Assembly (NCBI RefSeq): GCF_009193215.1
Contig: NZ_VYVA01000001.1
Location: forward strand, 62,001-126,000
Origin: Flavicella marina
GTDB lineage: Bacteria > Bacteroidota > Bacteroidia > Flavobacteriales > Flavobacteriaceae
Reading direction: 5' to 3'
Length of the DNA stretch: 64,000 bases
Made by a program: the position numbers and the translations under genes. Positions 26,020-35,115 of this stretch are shown in pieces. The notes beneath the pieces are model-generated. The model was not told the DNA's origin. It did not search any database and saw nothing but the letters and a program-made list of their open reading frames with translations. Every line of letters starts with the position of its first letter. The stretch's first letter is position 1.

Positions 26020-28299
26020 ATGTTAGTACAACAATATAGCTCTGAAAAAAGGCAAAATAAAACAATTGAAATTCAAAGTGAATTTGTCGTAATTGGAGGT
26101 GGTACTGCAGGAGTCTGTGCCGCTATTACAGCTGCTAGAAAAGGAACAAAAACAGTATTAATTCAAGACAGACCTGTCTTAGGTGGTAACGCTTCTTCAG
26201 AAGTTCGTTTATGGATTCTCGGTGCAACATCTCATATGGGAAATAACAATCGTTGGTCCCGTGAAGGAGGTGTTATGGATGAAATACTTATCGAAAACTT
26301 ATACAGAAATAAAGAGGGAAATGCAGTGATTTTTGACACATTACTTTTGGAAAAAGTTCTGAATGAAAAAAACATAACACTTTTATTGAACACAAGTGTA
26401 TACGACCTCACAAAATCTAATGATAGCAGCATCAAATCTGTAAGAGCTTTCAACCCTCAAAACTCAACTGAATACATAATAAACGCACCATTGTTTTGTG
26501 ATGCTTCTGGTGATGGAATCGTTGCATTTAAAGCCGGAGCTTCCTTTAGAATGGGAGCAGAAACAAAAGAAGAATTTGGGGAGTTATTTGCTCCTGACAA
26601 ATCGTATGGAGAGCTATTGGGTCACTCTATGTATTTCTACAGTAAAAACACTGATAAACCCATAAAATTTAAAGCTCCTGATTTTGCTTTAAAAGACATC
26701 ACTGTAATCCCCCGATATAAAGCAATCGGAAAAGATGATAAAGGTTGTAGGTTTTGGTGGTTCGAATATGGCGGTCGAGGAGATACTATTCATGACACTG
26801 AAGAAATCAAATATGAACTTTGGAAAGTTATTTATGGTGTTTGGGACTACATAAAAAACTCAGGAGAGTTTGAAGATGTCGATAACATGACACTGGAATG
26901 GGTAGGAACCGTACCTGGAAAAAGAGAAAGTCGGCGTTTTGAAGGACTTTACATGATGAAGCAACAAGATGTTATCGAGCAACGTAAATTTGACGATGCC
27001 ATCGCTCATGGTGGTTGGGCTATTGATTTGCACCCTGCAGATGGGATCTATAGTGATAAATCTGCCTGTACACAATGGCACTCAAAAGGTATTTATGATA
27101 TACCTTATAGGTCATTCATCAGTAAAGACATAGACAATTTATTTTTAGCTGGAAGAATTATAAGTGCAACACATGTCGCTTTTGGATCCACAAGAGTAAT
27201 GGCAACTACAGGCCTTTGTGCTCAGGCTATAGGAATGGCTGCCTACATATGTCATAAAAAAAACATCAAACCCGCAGCAATACTTGAAAACGGAGTGATC
27301 AAAGAGCTCCAAAATGAATTGAACCTTTTTGGACAGTCTATTCCGAGCATACCTATTCAAAAAAACAGTAACCTAATCACCAATGCAACTATTGAGAGTA
27401 GTTCATCCTTAAAACTTTCAAAAATAAAATCTAGCGGAGAATGGATGAGTTTAGCTACTTCTGTTGCTCAATTACTGCCATTCAAAGCAAAACAGAAATA
27501 CAAGTTTAAAGTAAGATTAAAAGCTTTAGAAGCAACTGCCATTGAAGTTCAATTAAGAACATCGATCAAAGCAGAAAACTATACACCTGAGTTAATTTTA
27601 GAATCTCATATTTCTAACCTAGAAAAAGGAGAGCAATATTTCGAATTTGAATTTGAAGCATCTGTAAATGAACATCAATATGCATTTGTAACTTTTATTT
27701 CAAACGATAAAATAGAATTACAAAACAGCAATGAGCGTTTTTCTGGAATATTGACTGTCTTTAACGGAGTCAACAAAGCAGTTTCAAACAAAGGCAAACA
27801 AACTCCCCCGAAAAACATCGGAGTCGATACTTTCGAATTTTGGATACCTCAAAGACGTCCAGAAGGAAAAAATATCGCTATGGAAATCTCCCCAGCAATT
27901 GAAGCTTTTGAAAAAGAAAATATCGCAAATGGATATGTTCGTCCATGGAAAACAGTAAATGCTTGGTCCGCTGATTTAAACGACACAGCACCTGAATTAA
28001 AAATTTCTTGGGTGGAAACTCAAGAAATATCTGAAATTAAACTTTTCCTAGACACCGATTATGACCATGCTCTAGAATCAACCTTAATGGGACACCCAGA
28101 AGATGTAATACCCTTCTGTTTAAGAAACTATACGATTAAAGATGAACAAGGAATGATGATAGCAAAGAAGGAAGGAAATTTTCAAACGATTAATGTTTGG
28201 AAATTTGACCCACCCATTCAAACTAAAAAACTAATTCTAGAAACTGAACATCCATTGAAAAATATTCCAGCATCAATTTTTGAAATAATATGTAGTTAA
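26020..28299 (+). CDS. FAD-dependent oxidoreductase with C-terminal beta-sandwich region
   Basis: Protein of 759 residues without a signal peptide. The N-terminal dinucleotide fold is clear (EFVVIGGGTAGVCAAITAARKG with GGxxAG, then VLGGNASSEVRLWILGA), matching the FAD_oxidored family (fumarate reductase/succinate dehydrogenase-type flavoprotein fold). A second FAD contact, LFLAGRIISATHVAFGSTRVM, falls near residues 374-394. From about residue 450 the sequence turns into beta-rich segments, including a part (about 590-759) that resembles a galactose-binding domain. Such enzymes occur in many polysaccharide-utilisation loci, but I know of no established reaction for them. It sits between the symporter and an unusual propeller gene, which fits oxidation of an imported sugar; this is inference. 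Confidence 0.8.
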   Translation: MLVQQYSSEKRQNKTIEIQSEFVVIGGGTAGVCAAITAARKGTKTVLIQDRPVLGGNASSEVRLWILGATSHMGNNNRWSREGGVMDEILIENLYRNKEGNAVIFDTLLLEKVLNEKNITLLLNTSVYDLTKSNDSSIKSVRAFNPQNSTEYIINAPLFCDASGDGIVAFKAGASFRMGAETKEEFGELFAPDKSYGELLGHSMYFYSKNTDKPIKFKAPDFALKDITVIPRYKAIGKDDKGCRFWWFEYGGRGDTIHDTEEIKYELWKVIYGVWDYIKNSGEFEDVDNMTLEWVGTVPGKRESRRFEGLYMMKQQDVIEQRKFDDAIAHGGWAIDLHPADGIYSDKSACTQWHSKGIYDIPYRSFISKDIDNLFLAGRIISATHVAFGSTRVMATTGLCAQAIGMAAYICHKKNIKPAAILENGVIKELQNELNLFGQSIPSIPIQKNSNLITNATIESSSSLKLSKIKSSGEWMSLATSVAQLLPFKAKQKYKFKVRLKALEATAIEVQLRTSIKAENYTPELILESHISNLEKGEQYFEFEFEASVNEHQYAFVTFISNDKIELQNSNERFSGILTVFNGVNKAVSNKGKQTPPKNIGVDTFEFWIPQRRPEGKNIAMEISPAIEAFEKENIANGYVRPWKTVNAWSADLNDTAPELKISWVETQEISEIKLFLDTDYDHALESTLMGHPEDVIPFCLRNYTIKDEQGMMIAKKEGNFQTINVWKFDPPIQTKKLILETEHPLKNIPASIFEIICS

Positions 28300-28307
28300 A
28301 TCAATAT

Positions 28308-29471
28308 ATGAAACCAGCATTGCAAATAATATTATTTTTTTTATGTTTCACTTCATGCAAACAAGAAGTGAAAAGAACTGAAGAAAAAAATTCTTCAAAA
28401 ACTCTAAACTTAGGGAATATGGTGCAGCCTGTTCCTGTGAATCACATAAAAATAAGTAAAGACTTTCATATTTGGGGTGCATCTGTTATCAAAGGTTTTG
28501 ATGGAAAATACCACATGTATTACTCACGTTGGAAATATGAACTTGGACATATGGGTTGGGTAACCGATTCTGAAATTGCATATGCTGTCTCAGAAAAAGC
28601 GGAAGGACCTTATATTGATATTAATGTTGCATTACCTGCAAGAGGAAAAGAATTTTGGGATGGTACAACAACTCACAACCCTACTATTATTAAAAAAAAT
28701 GGTTTCTACTACCTCTATTACATGGGTACGACTTCACCTGTACTTGCGAAACAGCCAACTTCTATGAAAAATAAAGATTGGTGGATTTACAGAAACAATC
28801 AAAGAATCGGAGTTGCCTGGTCAAAAAAACCTGAAGGTCCTTGGACACGTTTAAACCATCCAGTCATAGACGTAGCTATAGATCCAAATGCTCCGGATGC
28901 ATTGATGACCTCTAACCCAGCAATAAACATTGGACCAGATGGCAACATATTTGCTATCTATAAGGTTGTGGGCAAACAAAAAGGATGGAAACCAATCGAC
29001 CTAAACTCAAGTGAAAGTTATAACATCTCGAAAGGTGATCGAGTGAGGTACATGGTTGCTTTTGCTAAATCACCTTTAGGACCTTTTCAAAAACACAATG
29101 AAACAATTTTTGAATTGAGAAATTCTAAAAATGACTATATGATTGTTGAAGACCCATATGTGTGGAGTCAAAACGACAAATACTATGCAATTGTATGCGA
29201 TATTAAAGGTCGTTTCACCGGAGATATAGGAGCTTTTGCCCTTATGTATTCGAAAAATGGATACGACTGGCAACCAGCTAAACACCCATTGGTTTTGCCA
29301 AGTAAGATCCTACTTAAAGATGGTTCAAAAACCGAATATAAACTAGAACGCCCACAACTTTTAATTGAAGACAACGTACCAACATTTTTATTTGGAGCCT
29401 TAGGTATAACAGTAAACGGAGTTCATCGAGGACATGCTTGTAATTTAAGAGTTCCCCTAAAAAACAACTAA
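28308..29471 (+). CDS. Five-bladed beta-propeller lipoprotein related to GH43/GH32/GH117 enzymes, atypical active site
   Basis: Lipoprotein of 387 residues (lipobox FTSC, Cys17). The repeats FDGKYHMYYSRW, NGFYYLYYMG, EGPWTRLNHPV, DKYYAIVCDIKG and KLERPQLLIED are those of five-bladed glycosidase propellers. However, the first-blade Asp that acts as nucleophile or base in GH43, GH32 and GH117 is absent: the block reads FHIWGASVIKG. Other conserved polar blocks are TTTHNPTI, EDPYVW and LERPQ. The same pattern recurs in the paralogue at 33922-35001, so it is conserved rather than a mutation. A glycosidase of unassigned family is the best guess; a binding protein is possible. It starts 8 bases after the FAD oxidoreductase gene and 3 bases before the GH2 gene. 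Confidence 0.75.
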   Translation: MKPALQIILFFLCFTSCKQEVKRTEEKNSSKTLNLGNMVQPVPVNHIKISKDFHIWGASVIKGFDGKYHMYYSRWKYELGHMGWVTDSEIAYAVSEKAEGPYIDINVALPARGKEFWDGTTTHNPTIIKKNGFYYLYYMGTTSPVLAKQPTSMKNKDWWIYRNNQRIGVAWSKKPEGPWTRLNHPVIDVAIDPNAPDALMTSNPAINIGPDGNIFAIYKVVGKQKGWKPIDLNSSESYNISKGDRVRYMVAFAKSPLGPFQKHNETIFELRNSKNDYMIVEDPYVWSQNDKYYAIVCDIKGRFTGDIGAFALMYSKNGYDWQPAKHPLVLPSKILLKDGSKTEYKLERPQLLIEDNVPTFLFGALGITVNGVHRGHACNLRVPLKNN

Positions 29472-29474
29472 AAC

Positions 29475-32400
29475 ATGAGACAGTACCTATATCTATTTCT
29501 TGCAATCTTTATTACAAACTGTGCAACAAAACATGAAGTTTCAGAAACTGATGAAATATCACTCAATGGTATTTGGAAATTCAATACTATCTACGGCATG
29601 GGGTCGAACCCTTTAAATATTCACGAAAAACCAACGGATATCTTGATTGAAAGTACAGATAAAGAAAATGTTAAAGTTTCTGGAAGTTGGACTGTAAAAA
29701 AAACAGGTCAAAGAAGATCTGTATTTCATGGAAATGATTATCTAAGCAGGTGGTTTAAAGGTGATGAGTCATCTCAGTGTTACGTACGGTTTAAGCCAAA
29801 AGTAAAAAAAGAAGGTTATTATGAAGCGCTAGTAATTGCTCCTTTTGTATCACATATGACTGCACAAATAAATGTAAATCATGCTGATGGAAAACACACC
29901 ACACATTTAAGTCAGCGCATCAATTGTGGTGAATGGATAAGTGTTGGAATTTTTAAATTCAAACCATCAGACAACAATTATCTAGAAATCACTGCCATCA
30001 CCGATGGAGAAGTTGCAGCAGATGCAGTATTGTTTAGACCAATACCGGAGGAAAAATACAAGAAAGCTAAACAACAGCCGAAACAGGTGTTCTTACCAAC
30101 TTATGATGATTCTGATTGGAATGAATTAAAAGTACCCGGACATTGGGGTATGTTAAACTCTTATTCTAATTACAATGGTTTGGGTTGGTATCGAAAAGAA
30201 TTTAAAGTACCTAAATCTTGGAGTTCAGATTCATGTTCAAAATATCGATTGCAATTTGGAGGTGTATATCATGTAGCCAAAGTATATTTAAACGGAACAT
30301 TCATCGGAAGGCATCAAGGTGGATTTACTCCTTTTGAATTTGAAGTTGGAAAAAATTTAAATTTTTCAGAAAACAACATATTGGCAGTTGAAGTTGATAA
30401 TAATTTTATCGTAGGAGCTACATGGAATTGGGGTGGAATCATCAGAGATGTAAAACTGGTAAAAAATAACAATCTACGAATTAAAAATCAATACATACAT
30501 GCAGAACCAGATTTGGAAAAAGGTACCGCAAGCATTGAACTCAAAGTTAACGTTGAGAACAAATCAAATCAAATCAAAAGCATCACCATCGACGCCGAAA
30601 TTTCGAACCCTAAAAAACTATTATCTCTTACAAAGACAGTAAAGGTTCCAGGCAACCAAAAATCAGAAATCATATTCACTGGAGAATTATCTGCAGAGGA
30701 AGTGAAGCTATGGCATTTTGATCACCCAGAACTGTATACTATTCATACGAGTATTTCGGAAGGCGAAAATATTTTAGATGCAAAAACCAACAGTTTTGGA
30801 ATTAGAAAAATTGAACTTACCGAATCTAAACTTTTGCTGAATGGAGAACCAGTTAGAATAGGAGGTTTTAACCGTGTTAGTGAACATCGATATTGGGGTT
30901 CGTCGGAACCGATTGAAATTCTTGAAAAAGATATAGACTTAATGAAAGAAGCAGGTGCTAACTTTATGAGAATCATGCACGGAACTCAAAATAAAAAATT
31001 AATAGAGCTGTGTGATAAAAAAGGAATTTTATTGTTTGAAGAGGTCAATGTTCGAGATTTAACGAACCCTGAATTTACCGCGCCAGAGTATCCATTAATA
31101 AAATCATGGATCCAAGGAATGGTGGAGCGAGATATCAATCATCCGTGTATTATTGGCTGGAGTGTCGGAAATGAACTTACCAATCATAAATCATATGCTA
31201 AGAAAATGATCGAGTATGTAAAAAAAATCGACCCACATAGATTGGTTACATGTGTAAGTAATAGTGGCCAAAAAGAGGAGGCTACTAGAGAAACTGATCC
31301 AAATACAGATGTTGATATAATCATGCATAACATGTATCGTTGGCAAGGAAAACCACTTGATATCATCAATAAATTAAGAAGTGAGTGGCCCGAAAAACCT
31401 ATATTTATTTCAGAGTACGGTTTCGACCCCTACCCTTCAACTTCACTTGATGGAGACCAGGAGATATTTTCTGAATGGCATGAACTATGGAGAGGTCGAA
31501 ACGAATTTGTAATTGGTACTTCTTTATGGACATTCAACGATTATCGAAGTAGTTATGCAGGTACCACAGCAGAAGAAAACAGAGTTTGGGGATTGGTAAA
31601 TGTTTGGCGCCAAAAAAGAAGGATGTTCAATCGAGTTTCTAAAGAATTAAGCCCTGTTAAAGATATACAGGTTACAAATATAGATTTTGAAGCGAAAAAT
31701 GCTGAAATTTTAATTCCAATTAGAGGATTGAACGATTATCCGAGTTATGTATTGAATGGGTATTCTTTAAATTGGGAATTAAGAAATATTAATGGAAAGA
31801 TTATAGATCAGAATTTAAAAAATCTTCCTACCATTCACCCAGAGGATACATCATGGGATGGTGAAATATCTTGGAAAAATATATCTAAAGAGCTTCTAGA
31901 CCTAAAAATTCAATTGATTGCTCCTACGGGTTATGTGCGATTCGAAAAAATCATTTCCTTCTCAACTCCCAAAGCTCCAATCATTACAGCTGTTGATTTA
32001 GGAAATAATTCTTTAAGAATTAATTTCGAAAAAGTTCCGGGAGCTTTGGAATATCTCGTTCGATATAAAAATGAGTCCGGGAAAACTGTAGAATCACAAA
32101 AAACGATAACAAACTCAATTGAAATTAAAGGCTTAAAAAATTCTGAAACGTATACAGTTTCGGTAATAGCCATCAACGAAAAAGGAGAAAGTCCATCTCC
32201 AAAACCTATTTCGATTACCCCAAACGGAAAATTATTAGCCCCTAAAGTATGGGATGCATTTATTAGGGATCAAAAATTAATCATTGGATATACAAGCAAT
32301 AAAGAAGACGATTACTATGTAGTAAATTACGGAAATGATGAAAATAATTTAGATAAAGAATTTAAAACCAACGTCAGAGGAATGATGACCATAGATTTGA

Positions 32401-32489
32401 AAAACGAAACAACGATTTGGTTCAAAATTAAAAGAATCATTGCTAATAAATCCGGAAACTGGTCGCAAGTAGTAAAAGTTAAAGGATAA
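29475..32489 (+). CDS. GH2 family glycosidase with N-terminal inserted beta domain and C-terminal FN3
   Basis: Lipoprotein of 1004 residues (lipobox ITNC, Cys16). After a short start (ISLNGIWKFN) a domain of about 140 residues (roughly 52-190: VKVSGSWTVKK, YYEALVIAPFVSHMTAQINV, DAVLFRPIP) interrupts the GH2 sugar-binding domain; it resembles the golvesin/xanthan-lyase-type beta-sandwich. The GH2 fold resumes with DWNELKVPGHWG and WYRKEF. Catalytic residues are Glu567 (GWSVGNELTNH) and Glu647 (IFISEYGFDP). Residues 833-917 form an FN3 domain and about 919-1004 may be another. Probably a beta-galactosidase or related exo-enzyme on galactan oligosaccharides, distinct from the other GH2 copies here. 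Confidence 0.85.
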   Translation: MRQYLYLFLAIFITNCATKHEVSETDEISLNGIWKFNTIYGMGSNPLNIHEKPTDILIESTDKENVKVSGSWTVKKTGQRRSVFHGNDYLSRWFKGDESSQCYVRFKPKVKKEGYYEALVIAPFVSHMTAQINVNHADGKHTTHLSQRINCGEWISVGIFKFKPSDNNYLEITAITDGEVAADAVLFRPIPEEKYKKAKQQPKQVFLPTYDDSDWNELKVPGHWGMLNSYSNYNGLGWYRKEFKVPKSWSSDSCSKYRLQFGGVYHVAKVYLNGTFIGRHQGGFTPFEFEVGKNLNFSENNILAVEVDNNFIVGATWNWGGIIRDVKLVKNNNLRIKNQYIHAEPDLEKGTASIELKVNVENKSNQIKSITIDAEISNPKKLLSLTKTVKVPGNQKSEIIFTGELSAEEVKLWHFDHPELYTIHTSISEGENILDAKTNSFGIRKIELTESKLLLNGEPVRIGGFNRVSEHRYWGSSEPIEILEKDIDLMKEAGANFMRIMHGTQNKKLIELCDKKGILLFEEVNVRDLTNPEFTAPEYPLIKSWIQGMVERDINHPCIIGWSVGNELTNHKSYAKKMIEYVKKIDPHRLVTCVSNSGQKEEATRETDPNTDVDIIMHNMYRWQGKPLDIINKLRSEWPEKPIFISEYGFDPYPSTSLDGDQEIFSEWHELWRGRNEFVIGTSLWTFNDYRSSYAGTTAEENRVWGLVNVWRQKRRMFNRVSKELSPVKDIQVTNIDFEAKNAEILIPIRGLNDYPSYVLNGYSLNWELRNINGKIIDQNLKNLPTIHPEDTSWDGEISWKNISKELLDLKIQLIAPTGYVRFEKIISFSTPKAPIITAVDLGNNSLRINFEKVPGALEYLVRYKNESGKTVESQKTITNSIEIKGLKNSETYTVSVIAINEKGESPSPKPISITPNGKLLAPKVWDAFIRDQKLIIGYTSNKEDDYYVVNYGNDENNLDKEFKTNVRGMMTIDLKNETTIWFKIKRIIANKSGNWSQVVKVKG

Positions 32490-32674
32490 CTATTTTGCTC
32501 TAAACTTGAAATAATATATGAAGTTTTAAATACTTAAATAATAAACAAGCAGATCAATTAGAATAAAAAAAATTCTGTACCTATTAAAAAAGTTTCTTTA
32601 AAGGAAATATCTAACATTCTGAAAACCTGAAAAGAAAACAAGTACGAACAAAAAAACAAAGATTACAATACAAT
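32490..32674. other. Intergenic gap within the symporter-to-propeller gene run
   Basis: This 185-base AT-rich gap before the GH16 gene contains no hairpin terminator and no perfect TAnnTTTG element that I can see. It could hold a separate promoter for the GH16-propeller pair. Confidence 0.4.
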
Positions 32675-33925
32675 ATGAAACAAATTTTTCAACTATTAAC
32701 CCTTATATTAATTCCATTACAAACGATTATCAGTCAAGAGAACATAATCGACCTTTCTAAGTGGCAATTAACTTGGCAAGACGAATTTGATTACAAAGAT
32801 AGAAACCTAGATAAAAACTGGGAGTCTCAGAACGGACCTAGCGGTCATATATTATGCAGCAGATGGAGAGAGAATGCTGTTGTGAATGAGGGCATTTTAG
32901 AGTTGGTGGCTAAAAAAGAAGAACGTGGTGGTCAAGATTGGACAGCTGGAAATATCTGGACAAAAAAGACATTCAAATATGGATATTTTGAATGTCGTTA
33001 TAAATATGCAGGAGCTAGTGCTACAAACAATTCTTTTTGGTTGATGACTAGAAATGGAGAACCTAAAGAAGGAAAAAAATTCGAAATTGACATCAATGAA
33101 GGGCATTTTCCAAACGAGGTGAATACGAATATTCATAATTGGTCTGACATCACTTATGATGAAAAAGGAAGAAAAAAACACTTCTCAACTCATAAAGGCT
33201 TCTCGTTTGGGACAAAACCAGATTATTCGTTTCAATTAGAAATCCCCATTGAAACCACTAAAATTAGATTGGTATCAAAAAGTGATTCAAAATTCCATAT
33301 TCGAGAATTTAGAGTCTATGGTGTCAATAAAAAAGGAAACTACCCTAAAGTATTGTCAGAAACAGCAGACAATGATATAGATGGATTGGTGAATCATACT
33401 AGAAATAAAAATGTGACCATTAGTTCAAGTGGCAATTATGGAAATCAGTACCAAGAAGCAAATTTAGTTGACGGAAGAATAAATACATCATGGGTCACTC
33501 AAGTGACCGGTGAAAAGTGGATTCAATTTGAATGGAAAAAACCAATTGAAATTGGCTGTATTCAATTTATCAACGGGTGGAATAGTAAAGAAAACTGGAA
33601 CGATTTACTTTCTGAATACAAAGTACAATACCTAAAAAATAGTACATGGGTCGATATTGCAGTTTTAGATATTCAAAAAAGCTCAAACTTCTCGGATGAA
33701 TTCCATACCTATGGTTTAGAATGGAATGAAGAAGAAATCATTTTTTATTTTGATCGAAGAGAAATTAGAAGAGAAAAAAACACCTTTTGTTTTAGCGAAT
33801 CACCTATTTGGTTAAGCTTGGCTATCATAAAATGGTCTGGAGCTATTACTGATACTCTAGACGGATCTTCAATGAAAGTAGATTACGTAAGACATTATAC
33901 TAAAAACTATATAAAATCTAAATGA
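32675..33925 (+). CDS. GH16 family endo-galactanase interrupted by an inserted discoidin-like domain
   Basis: Exported protein of 416 residues (signal peptide to about ISQ21). The GH16 fold starts with LTWQDEFD and has the catalytic E137-I-D139-I-N-E142 motif (nucleophile Glu137, acid/base Glu142), with YGYFECRYKYAG before it. After about residue 175 the GH16 sequence stops and returns only at DEFHTYGLEWNEEEIIFYFD (341-360), so about 165 residues are inserted. The insert reads like an F5/8-type (discoidin/CBM32) domain with its halves in swapped order: the usual C-terminal strands (KIRLV, FHIREFRVYG) come first, followed by the usual N-terminal part (ANLVDGRINTSW, KWIQFEW, YKVQYLKNSTWVDI). 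An agarase or porphyranase-type endo-activity is likely. Its stop overlaps the next start by 4 bases. Confidence 0.85.
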   Translation: MKQIFQLLTLILIPLQTIISQENIIDLSKWQLTWQDEFDYKDRNLDKNWESQNGPSGHILCSRWRENAVVNEGILELVAKKEERGGQDWTAGNIWTKKTFKYGYFECRYKYAGASATNNSFWLMTRNGEPKEGKKFEIDINEGHFPNEVNTNIHNWSDITYDEKGRKKHFSTHKGFSFGTKPDYSFQLEIPIETTKIRLVSKSDSKFHIREFRVYGVNKKGNYPKVLSETADNDIDGLVNHTRNKNVTISSSGNYGNQYQEANLVDGRINTSWVTQVTGEKWIQFEWKKPIEIGCIQFINGWNSKENWNDLLSEYKVQYLKNSTWVDIAVLDIQKSSNFSDEFHTYGLEWNEEEIIFYFDRREIRREKNTFCFSESPIWLSLAIIKWSGAITDTLDGSSMKVDYVRHYTKNYIKSK

Positions 33926-35001
33926 AAAAACTATCCTTATTCGTACTTGGAATTCTAATGTTTTCTTGTACAGAAAAAAAAGAGACTCAGGATTATAAAA
34001 TTGAACTAGGTACAGCCGCTATGAAGTCTAAATTTGTAAATGATTCCATTAGTATTTGGGGAGGTTCAATAACAAAAGGCAATGATGGTTTGTACCATAT
34101 GTTTTATTCTAGATGGGAAAAAAATCTAGGTTGGGCGTGGGTTACACATTCTGAAATTGCACATGCAGTTGCCGAAAGTCCATTTGGCCCTTTTAAGTTT
34201 AAAGACGTAGCTTTAGAAATTCGTGACAAAAATCTTTGGGATGGATTGTGTACACACAACCCTACTATTCATAAATTCGGAAATAAATACTATCTCTATT
34301 ACATGGGAAATACGGGAGATGGAAAAATATACGGGGTTCCTGGAAAAATTGACCTCAACCCTATACATAGAAACAACCAAAGAATAGGGGTGGCAATTGC
34401 AGATAGTCCAAATGGACCTTGGAAACGATTTGACAAACCCATAATTGATGTTTCTGAAGACCCGAATGCAATTGATGCTCTATTGACTAGCAACCCTTCG
34501 GTTACGAAAAGACCAGATGGGGGTTATTTATTAGTATACAAAGCTGTAGGTAAAAAAAGAAAAGGTATTTGGGGTGGTCCGGTTGTACATTGTGTCGCTA
34601 CATCAGATAGTCCTACCGGCCCCTTCGTAAAACATGATAAACCTATTTTCTTAGCAGAAGGACATGATTTCCCCGCCGAAGATCCATTTATATGGTATGA
34701 AGACGGAAAATATAGAGCGATTGTAAAAGACATGCACGGAGCATTTACAGATGCCGGTAGAGCACTTGTATTATTTGACTCAGAAGATGGTTTTGATTGG
34801 AAACTTGCAAAAAACCCTTTAGTCTCAAAATTAGAAATTAAATGGGAAGATGGAACTCTACAAAAAGTAGCACACTTAGAACGCCCTCAAGTGTATCTAG
34901 AAAACAACAAACCTATTGCATTGGTATGTGCATCAGACATAAAAGACGATAACGGAGTCCTACATTCATTTAATGTTCAAATCCCAATAAAAAAAGAGTA
35001 A
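33922..35001 (+). CDS. Five-bladed beta-propeller lipoprotein, paralogue of the 28308 gene, atypical active site
   Basis: Lipoprotein of 359 residues (lipobox MFSC, Cys16). It shares block after block with the protein at 28308-29471: ISIWGGSITKG, YHMFYSRW, CTHNPTI, YYLYYMG, HRNNQRIGVA, DALLTSNPS, EDPFIW and LERPQVYLE. As there, the first-blade catalytic Asp of GH43/GH117 enzymes is replaced by Gly within WGGS. The HNP, EDP and ERP blocks are candidates for an alternative active site. The gene overlaps the GH16 gene by 4 bases (ATGA), implying translational coupling, and precedes a strong terminator. A glycosidase acting on the products of the neighbouring GH16 is plausible; family not assigned. 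Confidence 0.75.
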   Translation: MKKLSLFVLGILMFSCTEKKETQDYKIELGTAAMKSKFVNDSISIWGGSITKGNDGLYHMFYSRWEKNLGWAWVTHSEIAHAVAESPFGPFKFKDVALEIRDKNLWDGLCTHNPTIHKFGNKYYLYYMGNTGDGKIYGVPGKIDLNPIHRNNQRIGVAIADSPNGPWKRFDKPIIDVSEDPNAIDALLTSNPSVTKRPDGGYLLVYKAVGKKRKGIWGGPVVHCVATSDSPTGPFVKHDKPIFLAEGHDFPAEDPFIWYEDGKYRAIVKDMHGAFTDAGRALVLFDSEDGFDWKLAKNPLVSKLEIKWEDGTLQKVAHLERPQVYLENNKPIALVCASDIKDDNGVLHSFNVQIPIKKE

Positions 35002-35061
35002 CCAAAATTGTAGTTTGCTGAAAATGCATTTTAAAACTATTTGATGGTCTTTTAATCTTAA

Positions 35062-35098
35062 AAAAAAAGCCCTTTGATAAACTCAAAGGGCTTTTTTT
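35062..35098. terminator. Bidirectional terminator between convergent genes
   Basis: GCCCTTTGA (35069-35077) pairs with TCAAAGGGC (35083-35091) around a 5-base loop, flanked by A and T tracts that extend the stem. It serves the plus-strand propeller operon and the convergent minus-strand gene. Confidence 0.88.
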
Positions 35099-35115
35099 AA
35101 ACTAAATATAAAATT

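Noticed and set aside
28308-29471. Calling the atypical propellers GH43 or GH117 enzymes outright
   Set aside because: The first-blade catalytic Asp is missing in both and overall similarity to GH117 is far weaker than that of the true GH117 at 2060, so a family label would be misleading.
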